Virus record (IMG/VR): IMGVR_UViG_3300045971_000577
Span: 124,001-188,000 of that record
From: a virus
DNA: 64,000 nt
Direction: 5' to 3' (one strand)
The stretch's first letter is position 1, and each line of letters begins with the position of its first letter. The notes beneath the pieces were generated by a model, which did no database searches, was not told where the DNA came from, and saw only the letters and a program-made list of their open reading frames with translations. This document shows, piece after piece, positions 32,313-40,535 of the stretch. Both the position numbers and the translations under genes were made by a program.

Positions 32313-32572
32313 AGAGTATCAGCTAACTTCCTGACTATATATTCTTCTTCAGTAATATTGCCCATACAATCCTGATGATATGCTGCCATAAGCGTACTAT
32401 CCTGCGAATTTGCAGCATTATATGTATGCCCCCAATTTACATAATGGATATAATATGGCTTCCACCAAATCTTTACGTCATTTTCACACTTAACCGGAAT
32501 CCACGCGAACTTCTTCTCGTATTCACATTCGAATATAAGACCGGGATCATTTCTCCATGTCTTTTTTAACAT
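32309..32572 (-). CDS. Hypothetical phage protein
   Basis: 87 residues, tryptophan- and tyrosine-rich (VKIWWKPYYIHYVNWGHTY), with a short acidic helix at the end. Its stop overlaps the thyA promoter. No family recognised. Confidence 0.65.
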   Translation of the reverse strand: MLKKTWRNDPGLIFECEYEKKFAWIPVKCENDVKIWWKPYYIHYVNWGHTYNAANSQDSTLMAAYHQDCMGNITEEEYIVRKLADTL

Positions 32573-32577
32573 TAGCT

Positions 32578-32597
32578 AAAACGGGGTCGAAACCCCG
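32578..32597 (-). terminator. Intrinsic terminator after the lysin gene
   Basis: On the minus strand CGGGG-TTTCGA-CCCCG is followed by TTTT. Confidence 0.75.
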
Positions 32598-32603
32598 CCC
32601 AAG

Positions 32604-33149
32604 TTACTCCGTTTTTAGTGGAGGCAGTTTATAGAAATCGTGGTTTCCCACTTTCATCGTCTTCTTCAGTGTATTCCGCCAGGCTGGCTGACTCGTGAAG
32701 GGATTATGGAAGTGTGTTGCACCTAAAGTATTGTCTTCGACGTTTCCACCGAGTGCAGTAATAGCAACTATCGTCGCTACCTGGAACTGGTCAACCACCT
32801 GCTGGTTGATAGAACCGTCTCTATTTGTTACAGGTATTTCTTTACCCCGTCTATTGTTTTCACAGTACCACGAAAAGGCACATACAACATTCTTAGTGAT
32901 ACGGGAAATAGCTGTCTGTTGGACAACCCCGCACACTGTTTTCGGGAATCGCGGATCATTGGCGCGATTTAGGGTAACAGAAGCAACTGCAAACTGTCCT
33001 CTGATATCTTCATTTCGTGCTTCATAATAGATATTCTGTGCAAGGCAATAAACCTGCTCGGGATCTATAATGGTTGTATCTACTGGTAAACCAGCAATAC
33101 TAGCAGTCTGGAGAAGATATGCAAGCAAGATTTTTGCTGTTATCATCAT
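32604..33149 (-). CDS. SleB/CwlJ-type cell-wall hydrolase with signal peptide
   Basis: 181 residues. The hydrophobic start MMITAKILLAYLLQTASIAG is a signal peptide or signal-arrest segment. CLAQNIYYEARNEDIRGQFA with the glutamate E in YYEAR, VTLNRANDPRFP, and the end GATHFHN follow the Hydrolase_2 family of peptidoglycan-cleaving enzymes. It is the probable endolysin. It has both an early promoter and a late-like box; AGGAG precedes the ATG. Confidence 0.88.
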   Translation of the reverse strand: MMITAKILLAYLLQTASIAGLPVDTTIIDPEQVYCLAQNIYYEARNEDIRGQFAVASVTLNRANDPRFPKTVCGVVQQTAISRITKNVVCAFSWYCENNRRGKEIPVTNRDGSINQQVVDQFQVATIVAITALGGNVEDNTLGATHFHNPFTSQPAWRNTLKKTMKVGNHDFYKLPPLKTE

Positions 33150-33192
33150 TTTTCTCCTAAATGGTCTCTGTTGAAACTACCAACAGGGAAAT

Positions 33193-33200
33193 ATTTAGCC
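33193..33200 (-). promoter_or_regulatory. Variant late box GCTAAATA
   Basis: 43 bases before the lysin start; would give late expression in addition to the early promoter next to it. Confidence 0.4.
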
Positions 33201-33213
33201 TAATGGCTAAGCC

Positions 33214-33242
33214 ATTATATACAATGTGAACTCGTTTGTCAA
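33214..33242 (-). promoter_or_regulatory. Consensus early sigma70 promoter for the lysin gene
   Basis: Perfect TTGACA, 17 bases, TATAAT on the minus strand. Confidence 0.82.
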
Positions 33243-33248
33243 GTTCTG

Positions 33249-33256
33249 GATAAATA
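33249..33256 (+). promoter_or_regulatory. Late promoter box GATAAATA
   Basis: Plus strand, 21 bases before the ATG at 33278, with AAGGGG between. Confidence 0.75.
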
Positions 33257-33277
33257 AGATAAAGGATAAGGGGTTAT

Positions 33278-34300
33278 ATGAAGCTTGATTTTATGAAAAT
33301 ATTAGAGAATATGGACATACAGGGGCCATCACCAATTGTTCCTTCTGTAGGCGATACCATTCGCACAGAAAAGACTCAAATGACCGGTAAAGTCGAGGGT
33401 GTGAGGGGCAACATGGTATTCTTTCGCGAAGGCGATGGACGCCTAATGAAAACTGACGTAAAGAATGTTTCTGTTGTTCAACCTATTGCAGACGAAGATG
33501 ATGACATGGTCTGCGAACTTTCCACAGACAAACTAACCAAATATAAGACTGCTGCGGCTGCCGACGCTCGTGCTGCTGATGCAACAGGTAATATAGCACA
33601 AGGAAATAAAAGATTCCACGGTATTGTGCAAGCAACCAAGAAGCAATTTGCCAACGATGCAAAGAAAACAACCAAAGAAGGTACAATGGGAGGCATCAAT
33701 CGTTGTGCACCTGCACAAGATGTTAGCTATGAGAAAATGCTTGACGAAATTATGAAGGAAGAAGAAATGAAGTTGAATGAACTAAGTGTCGGTAAAATGC
33801 AAGACTACGTCGACACAGCAAAATCCACTCAAGGATTTAGAAGTGGCCGTTCACTTGGCAAGATTGCTAAAACTACCGCTGTTGGTGTTCCTACAGCTAA
33901 AAGCAAGATCAATGCCAAAACTGGCAACAGAACAGGTTCTGCCCCGAAGTACGGACCTATTAGAGAGCAATCACTCGAAGAAAGACTAGCAACATTTGTC
34001 GATGAAGCATTTATGAATCCATGGCACGGTTATGTGCCCGGTGAGAAGGGTAAGGCAGACCCTAAACTATCTCCAGGCGGCAACCCAAACAATATTTCAC
34101 CAGATGCAGAAGCACCTGACAAGAAACTAGGCGCGCTCGCAAAGGCTCCAAAAACCTCTATGCAGGGCAAGGATGATGTAAGATTCAGTGAATTAGTTCA
34201 AGACACTATCGAAACTCATGGCATTAAGTGGGCATTCAACTTCTATGTCGTGAAACACGGACTTCCGCCAAGACAGTTTAGAATCTTTGCAGGTATATGA
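33278..34300 (+). CDS. Late protein with two related helical segments
   Basis: 340 residues. A small beta domain (about 20-70, DTIRTEKTQMTGKVEGVRGN) is followed by ELSTDKLTKYKTAAAADARA and later ELSVGKMQDYVDTAKSTQGF: two copies of a L-S-x-x-K-x-x-x-Y-x-x-x-A helix each followed by a basic stretch. The C-terminus from 290 is a compact helical unit. The late box and a clear terminator mark it as one transcription unit; probably a virion protein. Confidence 0.72.
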   Translation: MKLDFMKILENMDIQGPSPIVPSVGDTIRTEKTQMTGKVEGVRGNMVFFREGDGRLMKTDVKNVSVVQPIADEDDDMVCELSTDKLTKYKTAAAADARAADATGNIAQGNKRFHGIVQATKKQFANDAKKTTKEGTMGGINRCAPAQDVSYEKMLDEIMKEEEMKLNELSVGKMQDYVDTAKSTQGFRSGRSLGKIAKTTAVGVPTAKSKINAKTGNRTGSAPKYGPIREQSLEERLATFVDEAFMNPWHGYVPGEKGKADPKLSPGGNPNNISPDAEAPDKKLGALAKAPKTSMQGKDDVRFSELVQDTIETHGIKWAFNFYVVKHGLPPRQFRIFAGI

Positions 34301-34325
34301 AAAAGGGCCCCGAAGGGCCCTTTTT
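34301..34325. terminator. Bidirectional terminator between convergent genes
   Basis: AAAA-GGGCCC-CGAA-GGGCCC-TTTTT works for both the plus-strand gene ending at 34300 and the minus-strand nadV. Confidence 0.88.
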
Positions 34326-34339
34326 GCTTATGTGCTGTC

Positions 34340-35728
34340 TTATCTGACAGCTTCTCTGGATTTGGCCCGAACCTTGACGAAATTGGTTTCGTTGTATGCC
34401 TTACCATCCTTGTAACGGGAAATCAAGTAGTCAACAGACGACGGTGCAGCACGGTAATCGAGCTGGTTAGTGCTGAACTTTCCATCACGGATATTAAGCA
34501 TCAAACGACCCTTCTTGCTCTTCTTCATGGAAGAAGTAATCGGATCCTTGTACACTTCGACCCATTTACCGTTGATGAAAGCAGCCGAGCACTTCATTGC
34601 AAATTCCAACGTGTCACGGTTGACCATTTGCAGCAACGCACCACCCTGACCGAACGCAACGTTGTCGGCACTGTAGCCATTCATATCCATCACAGTAAGG
34701 ATGGCACGGATCATTGCGTGATCAATACCGTCACCCTGGATGATGCGAACGTTGTTGAGTACCTTGTAACCCTTGGCATTCACGGTGTGGCCGTAATACT
34801 TGTCCAGGATCTTCAAGCAGTCATTTACTACTTGCACGGGATCGCCGCTGTCAGGACGAACAACAACTACCGCACCACTGGCCTTGACTTCGTCAATCAG
34901 TTCAGTACCCCACTTCTTGCAGGCTTCGTAGATGTCGTAACTGTCGCTCACGAAAGCAACCGGTTGACCGGGCTTACCGTAAATCTTCAGCATGTTACGA
35001 TAGGAAGCAACTTCGTTTTCACGACCCCAGCTGGTAACCGTACTGTGCTCCATAGCAGGGATACTGAAGCCACATACTTCGGCGTCGTAGTATTCCATTG
35101 CAGCCATGATGCCAGAAACGGTGTCAGTGCCCATGAAGTTGATAAGGTGAGCCATGCCACCTAGTGCAGCACTTTCCAAACTAGACACGCCGCGAGCACC
35201 AAAGTCATGCAACTTGAAGTCGATAAGCGAAGGATCGCCGTTCTTTTCCAGGAAGTGCAGGATAATTTGCTTGCTAACGTAGCTGTTGGATGCAACAGTG
35301 GTTGGATACCAAATTGCGCGGAGCAATGCAGTTTCCAGGAAGCTGGTCAACCAGTAGCAACGCGGATCGGTGTTGACAATCGAAACCAACACGTTCTTCA
35401 AGTACATAACGGAACCTTCGTCCACCGACTTGATTTCGACAGGCAGATGACCGCCGTGCGTGTTGACAATGTACATCCAGTCGTCGTAGTTGAACGGCTC
35501 GCCATGCACTTGCATGACCTTACGTGCTTGTTCTACCATTGCGGCAGTAACAGGAGTGGTCAGGTACTCACGGATGAATGCTTGCAGACCAAAGAAGACG
35601 AGCTGGTCATACTTTCCGCCGCGTGATTCGATGTAGGAATACACATATTCAGTACCGGGTGGATATTGGCAAAATTGTGAATATTTATATGAATCCGAAT
35701 TCAAAATTATATTGCGTGCAAATTTCAT
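34340..35728 (-). CDS. nadV: Nicotinamide phosphoribosyltransferase, NadV
   Basis: 462 residues. SDSYKYSQFCQYPPGTEYVY and YSYIESRGG at the start, then FKLHDFGARGVSS, VVVRPDSGDP and NVAFGQGGALLQ, are all NAMPT motifs. It makes NMN from nicotinamide and PRPP. With the NadM-Nudix protein 0.9 kb upstream it gives a two-step route to NAD+. AAGGAG precedes the ATG. Confidence 0.95.
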   Translation of the reverse strand: MKFARNIILNSDSYKYSQFCQYPPGTEYVYSYIESRGGKYDQLVFFGLQAFIREYLTTPVTAAMVEQARKVMQVHGEPFNYDDWMYIVNTHGGHLPVEIKSVDEGSVMYLKNVLVSIVNTDPRCYWLTSFLETALLRAIWYPTTVASNSYVSKQIILHFLEKNGDPSLIDFKLHDFGARGVSSLESAALGGMAHLINFMGTDTVSGIMAAMEYYDAEVCGFSIPAMEHSTVTSWGRENEVASYRNMLKIYGKPGQPVAFVSDSYDIYEACKKWGTELIDEVKASGAVVVVRPDSGDPVQVVNDCLKILDKYYGHTVNAKGYKVLNNVRIIQGDGIDHAMIRAILTVMDMNGYSADNVAFGQGGALLQMVNRDTLEFAMKCSAAFINGKWVEVYKDPITSSMKKSKKGRLMLNIRDGKFSTNQLDYRAAPSSVDYLISRYKDGKAYNETNFVKVRAKSREAVR

Positions 35729-35780
35729 TTTGATAAACTCCTTATCAGTTAATGCCTAACTCTATGTCAGGACTTAGGTT

Positions 35781-36029
35781 CTATAACACTGCGGCCTTTA
35801 GTACAAGGGCAACCGCATCTTCCCTGGATATATGGAAGTCTCTCAACTCTCCATATCTGTCCTTTATTACCTTTGCTGTAGTTCCTTCTATTACATAAGC
35901 TCTATCAGCAATTTCAAAAAATCGTCTATGTCTGGGATTCTGTTCCAATGGTCGATGTATCACACATATTTTGGCCGGGGCCCTTTTGTGGAAATCTACC
36001 ATTGCATCAGAAAACTCCAGCACGATCAT
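35781..36029 (-). CDS. Hypothetical phage protein
   Basis: 82 residues, alpha/beta (KICVIHRPLEQNPRHRRFFE). ATGA overlap with the upstream gene; lies in the NAD operon. No family recognised. Confidence 0.65.
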   Translation of the reverse strand: MIVLEFSDAMVDFHKRAPAKICVIHRPLEQNPRHRRFFEIADRAYVIEGTTAKVIKDRYGELRDFHISREDAVALVLKAAVL

Positions 36030-36343
36030 TTGATTCCAAGCGCCTTCTTTTGATCTTCGGTTAAGGTTGCCATCAAATCTTCCTTTACCCTTGCAAGGCG
36101 CGCCTTTTCGGCCTCTTTCTTTCTCTCTTTTTCTTCAGCAAGTTTCCGTAGACGATCAGATTCTTTGTGATCGCGCCACCAGGCACCTACTTCGGGATCT
36201 CTCAGGATAATGGCTTCTACAGTGCCGTCATCAAGGGCTTCGAGCTCTCTCAAAAGGGTGCAATTGATTCTTGCCAACTTATCGTTTCTTTCTGTGTAGT
36301 CACGAATGACCCACGCATCATCTCTATCATCTCTGCAGGGCAT
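36026..36343 (-). CDS. Hypothetical charged helical protein
   Basis: 105 residues. The last half is a long charged helix (KLAEEKERKKEAEKARLARV), probably a coiled coil. Member of the NAD operon by position. Function unknown. Confidence 0.65.
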   Translation of the reverse strand: MPCRDDRDDAWVIRDYTERNDKLARINCTLLRELEALDDGTVEAIILRDPEVGAWWRDHKESDRLRKLAEEKERKKEAEKARLARVKEDLMATLTEDQKKALGIK

Positions 36344-36352
36344 ATAAACTCC

Positions 36353-36616
36353 TTATACGTCTTCCGGGTAATAATTTCTGTCGGGATTTACCTTTGGTAC
36401 TTCCCTACACATCTCACCACCGTATGCTAATACAAATGCCATAGCATCGGCTTCGTCTTCAAATTTTAGGTGAGAGGCAATATTGAGCACTGAAGAATCT
36501 GCCCACCCACCGCTGTAATATTCGGCACCTTCGTCAAATCCTTTCTCGTTGAGATCTTCAGCAAGCTTCAGCAAGCCTTGCCTAGTCAGCGTTGGGATTT
36601 TGACGAAGACAGTCAT
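36353..36616 (-). CDS. Small protein with F-x-D-x-x-D-A motif
   Basis: 87 residues. HLKFEDEADAMAFVLAYGG is the motif of the small family of the 5.5-11 kb region, set here in a different N-terminal context. Overlaps the NadM-Nudix stop by ATGA. Confidence 0.65.
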   Translation of the reverse strand: MTVFVKIPTLTRQGLLKLAEDLNEKGFDEGAEYYSGGWADSSVLNIASHLKFEDEADAMAFVLAYGGEMCREVPKVNPDRNYYPEDV

Positions 36617-37671
36617 CCGCGTGCTCTTGCTACCAGCGTGTTGATGATGTGCTTGTGGTCACCGTAGATCAGTTCTTCCATCTTGTCGATTTCGGACAAC
36701 TTGAACCACTTGGCCTTCTTAGCATCGTCGGACCCCTTCACACGGGGCAGTTTACCGTCACCACCAGTAAGTTCGATAAGATATGCCATAGTGATGGTAC
36801 GACCACGCAAATCGCGATCAGGATGGTCAAATGTTTCGTTGTAGGTAATACCCTTACGAAGCACGATTTCTGGAACCTTGATCTTGGTTTCTTCCACCAA
36901 CTCGCGGATAACGCAATCTGCCAAACGTTCCTTGGGATTGATGAATCCACCCGGGAGTGCCCAAAGGCCCTTGCCCGGAGCGTAACCGCGTTGGATAAGC
37001 AGGATGTGGCCGCCTTGGATAACCACTGCATCAGTAGTCTGGAATACAGGCACAAAAGGTGCAGATTCCCAGGACTTGTGATAGTCCTTGTAGAAAATGT
37101 ACTCTTCAACCATGTCGCTGTATCCGGGAGTATTTCTCCAAGATTTCATGTATTCGAATACTGCGGCAGGAACTGCACCCTGGATGTAATCCAGGTGGCC
37201 TTCGAAGTAGAGTTCGCGCACCTTAGTGGCGTCGATTGGCTGTGAACCGTGTTCGACAAATCCGTTCAGTGGAATAAAGTCCCACTCCGGGAATGCATGG
37301 TTGTACCAGCTGGAATCGTCCTTGTCGTAACCCATGATTGCGATATCAGCATCGTCGATATCAGGGCTGTCAGTCTTCACCACGGATTGCACGTTGCTAA
37401 TCCAGTTGTTGTTGCTGTACTTGAAGTCTCGCAGAGGATAGATCTCGAACTGAGCATTTGGCCGCACAGCTTCGATTGCACTCGTAATCATTTCCTTACG
37501 TTCAGCAAACTTGAACGGATTCTTCGGAGTGCGGGGCTGGAATGAACTGCCGACGAGAATGATTACCTTTTCGGCAATATCCAGGGCTTGGAGGAAGTTG
37601 GCAAGATGCCCGTTGTGGGCGGATTGAAATCGTCCGATGAGGACGACACGCTTGTATCGTTTTATTGACAT
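36613..37671 (-). CDS. nadM: Bifunctional NMN adenylyltransferase / Nudix hydrolase, NadM-Nudix
   Basis: 352 residues. The N-terminal half is a nucleotidyltransferase: RVVLIGRFQSAHNGH with H19-N-G-H22, and a later YFEGH. The C-terminal half is a Nudix domain with GGFINPKERLADCVIRELVE and ETK. The first domain joins NMN and ATP into NAD+; the second, in relatives, hydrolyses ADP-ribose. Together with NadV it could rebuild NAD+ after a NAD-depleting defence and remove ADP-ribose. GGGAG precedes the ATG; both early and late promoters lie upstream. Confidence 0.93.
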   Translation of the reverse strand: MSIKRYKRVVLIGRFQSAHNGHLANFLQALDIAEKVIILVGSSFQPRTPKNPFKFAERKEMITSAIEAVRPNAQFEIYPLRDFKYSNNNWISNVQSVVKTDSPDIDDADIAIMGYDKDDSSWYNHAFPEWDFIPLNGFVEHGSQPIDATKVRELYFEGHLDYIQGAVPAAVFEYMKSWRNTPGYSDMVEEYIFYKDYHKSWESAPFVPVFQTTDAVVIQGGHILLIQRGYAPGKGLWALPGGFINPKERLADCVIRELVEETKIKVPEIVLRKGITYNETFDHPDRDLRGRTITMAYLIELTGGDGKLPRVKGSDDAKKAKWFKLSEIDKMEELIYGDHKHIINTLVARARG

Positions 37672-37720
37672 ATTTTGGCTCCCAAAATAAATAAGTTGAA
37701 CAGTCTGTCTGTTACTGTTA

Positions 37721-37728
37721 TATTTATG
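37721..37728 (-). promoter_or_regulatory. Late promoter box CATAAATA
   Basis: Overlaps the -10 box of the early promoter, 49 bases before the nadM start. Confidence 0.55.
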
Positions 37729-37754
37729 TTACTATGTTGTGAACCGTTTGTCAA
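37726..37754 (-). promoter_or_regulatory. Early sigma70-type promoter for the NAD operon
   Basis: TTGACA, 17 bases, TAACAT on the minus strand. Confidence 0.7.
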
Positions 37755-37824
37755 TGTGGTAAATAAGTGTAGTTCGCGATGCGCCAACATCCAACTACCC
37801 TAACGCTACAAGGAGCAATCAGCT

Positions 37825-38433
37825 ATGTATTTAGCATACACTTATTTCGTTCGAAATAAAATTACAGATCAATTCTATTATGGATCTCGTTATAAAAATG
37901 TAAAATATAATAGATCGGCAATAAACGACTTGTGGATATATTATTTTACATCTTCAGATAGTGTCCTCAGACTTGTTGATCTTTACGGTAAAAAATCATT
38001 CGAAACTTCTATAGTATATGAATCTAATGATTACGATGCATGTTATTGGAAAGAGCAAACGCTTATATCAGAGAATATAGATAATATACTATGTCTCAAT
38101 AAGCATTATACTCGAGACGGAAAAGTCAAGTTTCTCCGAGCAGGGATAGTGTTATCGGACGAAACTAAAAATAAGATGTCGGCGGCGAAGAAGGGAAAAT
38201 CTCACTCTACTGAGCACAATAGAAAAGTATCTGTGTCTCTAAAACAAAAATATAACTCAGATATCAAACCAAAATCAACACGATTTAGAAAATCTGCCAC
38301 AGAAGAAACAAAGCTAAAAATGTCACAAGCCAATATTCTACGGCCGCGACTCGAATGCATTCATTGCGGAAACAGATATGATCCGGGAAACTATAACAGA
38401 TATCACGGACCAAAATGTAAAATGAATAGATAG
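37825..38433 (+). CDS. GIY-YIG homing endonuclease with NUMOD3-like repeats
   Basis: 202 residues. AYTYFVRNKITDQFYYGSRY is a GIY-YIG start, followed by YYFTSSDSV and YGKKSFET. Next come ETKNKMSAAKKGKSHS and ETKLKMSQA, NUMOD3-type DNA-binding helices, and CIHCGNRYDPGNY with a final cysteine. It is on the opposite strand to its neighbours and looks clearly A+T-richer than they are, both signs of recent arrival. Related to the partial gene at 1-321. Confidence 0.85.
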   Translation: MYLAYTYFVRNKITDQFYYGSRYKNVKYNRSAINDLWIYYFTSSDSVLRLVDLYGKKSFETSIVYESNDYDACYWKEQTLISENIDNILCLNKHYTRDGKVKFLRAGIVLSDETKNKMSAAKKGKSHSTEHNRKVSVSLKQKYNSDIKPKSTRFRKSATEETKLKMSQANILRPRLECIHCGNRYDPGNYNRYHGPKCKMNR

Positions 38434-38730
38434 TCAATTATCCTCGACCGTGGCTACGCCTTTCAGGCGATTGATGATCTGTACATCTTCGGTTGGCATT
38501 TCTCTTTCAAACTGACGCCAGGTATTTCGGATTTTCCAGCCAAAACCAGCCAACCACCACCCCGCCCAGGCCGGCAGCACGCCGCCGGCCAACAACTGAA
38601 CGCCGAGATGACCTATCCAAATGGTTGAAATACCACACGGAATAATCCAGAAGAGCAATGTAGGAATAGCAATGCGGTTGAATGAATCGTTCTTATCCCA
38701 CCACCATTTGGCAAATTGAACAATTCTCAT
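38434..38730 (-). CDS. Small membrane protein, paralog of the next gene
   Basis: 98 residues. Starts FAKWWWDKND, has hydrophobic segments near 20-45 and 47-65, and ends with EDVQIINRLKG. The neighbour starts GWWWKKRDY and ends YIVDRLAG with the same layout. The stop lies directly after the homing endonuclease stop on the other strand. Role unknown; superinfection immunity is only a guess based on size and topology. Confidence 0.72.
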   Translation of the reverse strand: MRIVQFAKWWWDKNDSFNRIAIPTLLFWIIPCGISTIWIGHLGVQLLAGGVLPAWAGWWLAGFGWKIRNTWRQFEREMPTEDVQIINRLKGVATVEDN

Positions 38731-38999
38731 CGGCGGCCTGCCAATCTGTCAACGATGTACTGGCGTTCGCGGTCACGCTCTTCTTTGTACTTGTTGATTT
38801 GCTCAACAAGAGCATAATAGGCCTGGCACAAGAACGCAATCAATATGGTACCTACTATTCCACCAAGAAGGACTGCGAATGCACTCATGCCAATGAATGG
38901 TGCTGAAACCAATGCAGCAAATATCCACGAAAACATCACAGTAAGTATTTTCTCACCATAATCTCGCTTTTTCCACCACCATCCAATGAAACCGAACAT
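38727..38999 (-). CDS. Small membrane protein, paralog of its neighbour
   Basis: 90 residues. WWWKK start, two long hydrophobic segments (about 18-38 and 40-62), and a charged helix at the end. Coupled by ATGA to the gene at 38434. Function unknown. Confidence 0.72.
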   Translation of the reverse strand: MFGFIGWWWKKRDYGEKILTVMFSWIFAALVSAPFIGMSAFAVLLGGIVGTILIAFLCQAYYALVEQINKYKEERDRERQYIVDRLAGRR

Positions 39000-39000
39000 T

Positions 39001-39147
39001 TTAGTCCCTTTCTGACCAATCGTTGTGCATGTATTCCAAATCTGCTTCCATAAACGGATCGATGTCTTCGAACTCGTCTATTTCGTCATAAACGGGAAGT
39101 GGCTTCGGCATGTTCTTTGGAACTACCGGATCCTCTTTCTTATTCAT
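39001..39147 (-). CDS. Small acidic protein
   Basis: 48 residues, found by reading the gap. ATG 39147 overlaps the previous stop by ATGA. Proline-rich start, then acidic (YDEIDEFEDIDPFMEADLEY). Very acidic small phage proteins can be inhibitors or DNA mimics; nothing here proves that. Confidence 0.72.
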   Translation of the reverse strand: MNKKEDPVVPKNMPKPLPVYDEIDEFEDIDPFMEADLEYMHNDWSERD

Positions 39148-39419
39148 GGCTTTTCTCCAGTTGGGTACGGCCAGTAAGGTCTGGGAGGATTTGTTGTCGC
39201 TCCTTCGACCTTCTCAGTGTCATACTGGTCCTTAATGTTAGCAGCAAAATACTTGCCCGTCGACTCGGCTTCAAATAGTTCATTGGCAACATCCGGCAAA
39301 ACATCTTTATACAGATACTTGCTGCCAGCCATGAACTCGACCAACAAGATATTGGTCTTGAGGTCAAATTCAATCTTGGCAATTGAGCTACTCTTTTCTG
39401 TGATTTTTCTTCTTTTCAT
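39144..39419 (-). CDS. KTSC-domain protein
   Basis: 91 residues. SSSIAKIEFDLKTNILLVEF, KYLYKDVLPDVANELFEA and STGKYFAANIKDQY follow the KTSC domain, a short domain also found at the end of some lysyl-tRNA synthetases. Its function is not established. Confidence 0.8.
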   Translation of the reverse strand: MKRRKITEKSSSIAKIEFDLKTNILLVEFMAGSKYLYKDVLPDVANELFEAESTGKYFAANIKDQYDTEKVEGATTNPPRPYWPYPTGEKP

Positions 39420-40180
39420 TTGAACTCCATAAAACTATCAACTTTGAACTTACCCTTGCTGTGCAATACCACTGCACCAGTCATGAATCCACCCTTACCG
39501 CATCCTGTATCCAAGAAGATGGCTTTACCGCCGTCTTTGTTGGTAACAGTCATTGGTTCAGTGATAAGAACGTTGTGGATAGGATGACTATCGTGTCCAA
39601 CCATAAGCGTCTTACCCATAGGGATTTCGTCAATCCAGTTGTACAACCTAACAGGATATCCATCAGGGTATACTTCGTTGTTGGTTTCGCCAACAAGGAA
39701 TCTCGATTGCGCGCTTTTGGATGTCGGCGTACCATCCCAAAGGGAGTGATGGCCGGCAGCATGCACAAGAACCAAATCTCCAAACTTGTGGAACAATGAG
39801 GACTGCATCTTCATTTCGACGATTTCGCAGTACATTCTCAAGAAGTCAGTCATTCTTTCTTCGCCAACATCCTCGAGTGTCTTCTTTCCGTCCCTGGAGA
39901 ATCTTACATCCGCACCGTTGGCGTATCTGTAAAACTTGTTGTCGTGGTTGCCTACAATGAAACCGGCTCGGCCATCGTATATTGCACGGTACATCAATTC
40001 AACAACTTCGAATGGATGCGGACCGCGGTCAACCAAGTCGCCCAACGACATAAAGAAGAAGTTTTCACTTCTTGCGTAGTCATGGGCACGCCTGAAGGAT
40101 GCAAAGTCGCTGTGGGTATCCCCGACAACAAGCATGCCATCAAAACTTTCTGCCACATAATCACTTACACTATACGTCAT
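39416..40180 (-). CDS. Calcineurin-like metallophosphoesterase
   Basis: 254 residues. VVGDTHSDF, SLGDLVDRG, VGNHD, LVHAAGHHS and VGHDSHP are the five metal-binding motifs of PPP-type phosphatases, close to lambda phosphatase and bacterial PNKP phosphatase domains. Substrate may be phosphoprotein or a nucleotide end; the window's RNA ligases would suit an end-healing role, but that is inference. Confidence 0.9.
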   Translation of the reverse strand: MTYSVSDYVAESFDGMLVVGDTHSDFASFRRAHDYARSENFFFMSLGDLVDRGPHPFEVVELMYRAIYDGRAGFIVGNHDNKFYRYANGADVRFSRDGKKTLEDVGEERMTDFLRMYCEIVEMKMQSSLFHKFGDLVLVHAAGHHSLWDGTPTSKSAQSRFLVGETNNEVYPDGYPVRLYNWIDEIPMGKTLMVGHDSHPIHNVLITEPMTVTNKDGGKAIFLDTGCGKGGFMTGAVVLHSKGKFKVDSFMEFK

Positions 40181-40535
40181 TTGTTATAGGTTTCCAACCT
40201 AGTTCTGCCAATGCTTCTCTAACCAGCTCTGATACATGACCTTCATTACCACAGCAATAAAAGTCCATGTAATCTTCATGTAGATTATAATTGAGGGTTC
40301 GTATTTGAGCAATGAGTCCGCCGGCATAACGCCAGGAACAACTCCACTCTGATCGATCAACACCCATCAAGGCATCTATGATCTGCTCGTCTTCGGGTAT
40401 CTTACTAATTCTTACCCATTCAACGTTGCACAATGCTGAATAGAATTGTGCAGCGGTGTCGCTATCTTCGAGTAACTTGATAATGGCTCTACTACTCGCC
40501 ATATCATGTTCCATGTCATATTTCTTTACGTCCAC
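40170..40535 (-). CDS. Hypothetical protein, GTG start
   Basis: 121 residues. GTG at 40535 with AGGAAG at good distance is preferred over ATG 40514. Mixed fold with cysteine- and tryptophan-containing strands (EWSCSWRYAGGLIAQIRTLN). No family recognised. Confidence 0.65.
   Translation of the reverse strand: MDVKKYDMEHDMASSRAIIKLLEDSDTAAQFYSALCNVEWVRISKIPEDEQIIDALMGVDRSEWSCSWRYAGGLIAQIRTLNYNLHEDYMDFYCCGNEGHVSELVREALAELGWKPITNDV

Noticed and set aside
34628-35164. 178-codon plus-strand frame inside nadV
   Set aside because: Fully antisense to a strongly supported enzyme gene; long only because of codon bias in nadV.
35681-35728. Late box ATATTTATAT near the nadV start
   Set aside because: It lies within coding sequence for the conserved NadV N-terminus and does not match the GATAAATA form.
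36649-37245. 198-codon plus-strand frame inside nadM-Nudix
   Set aside because: Antisense shadow; the minus-strand gene has both catalytic motifs.
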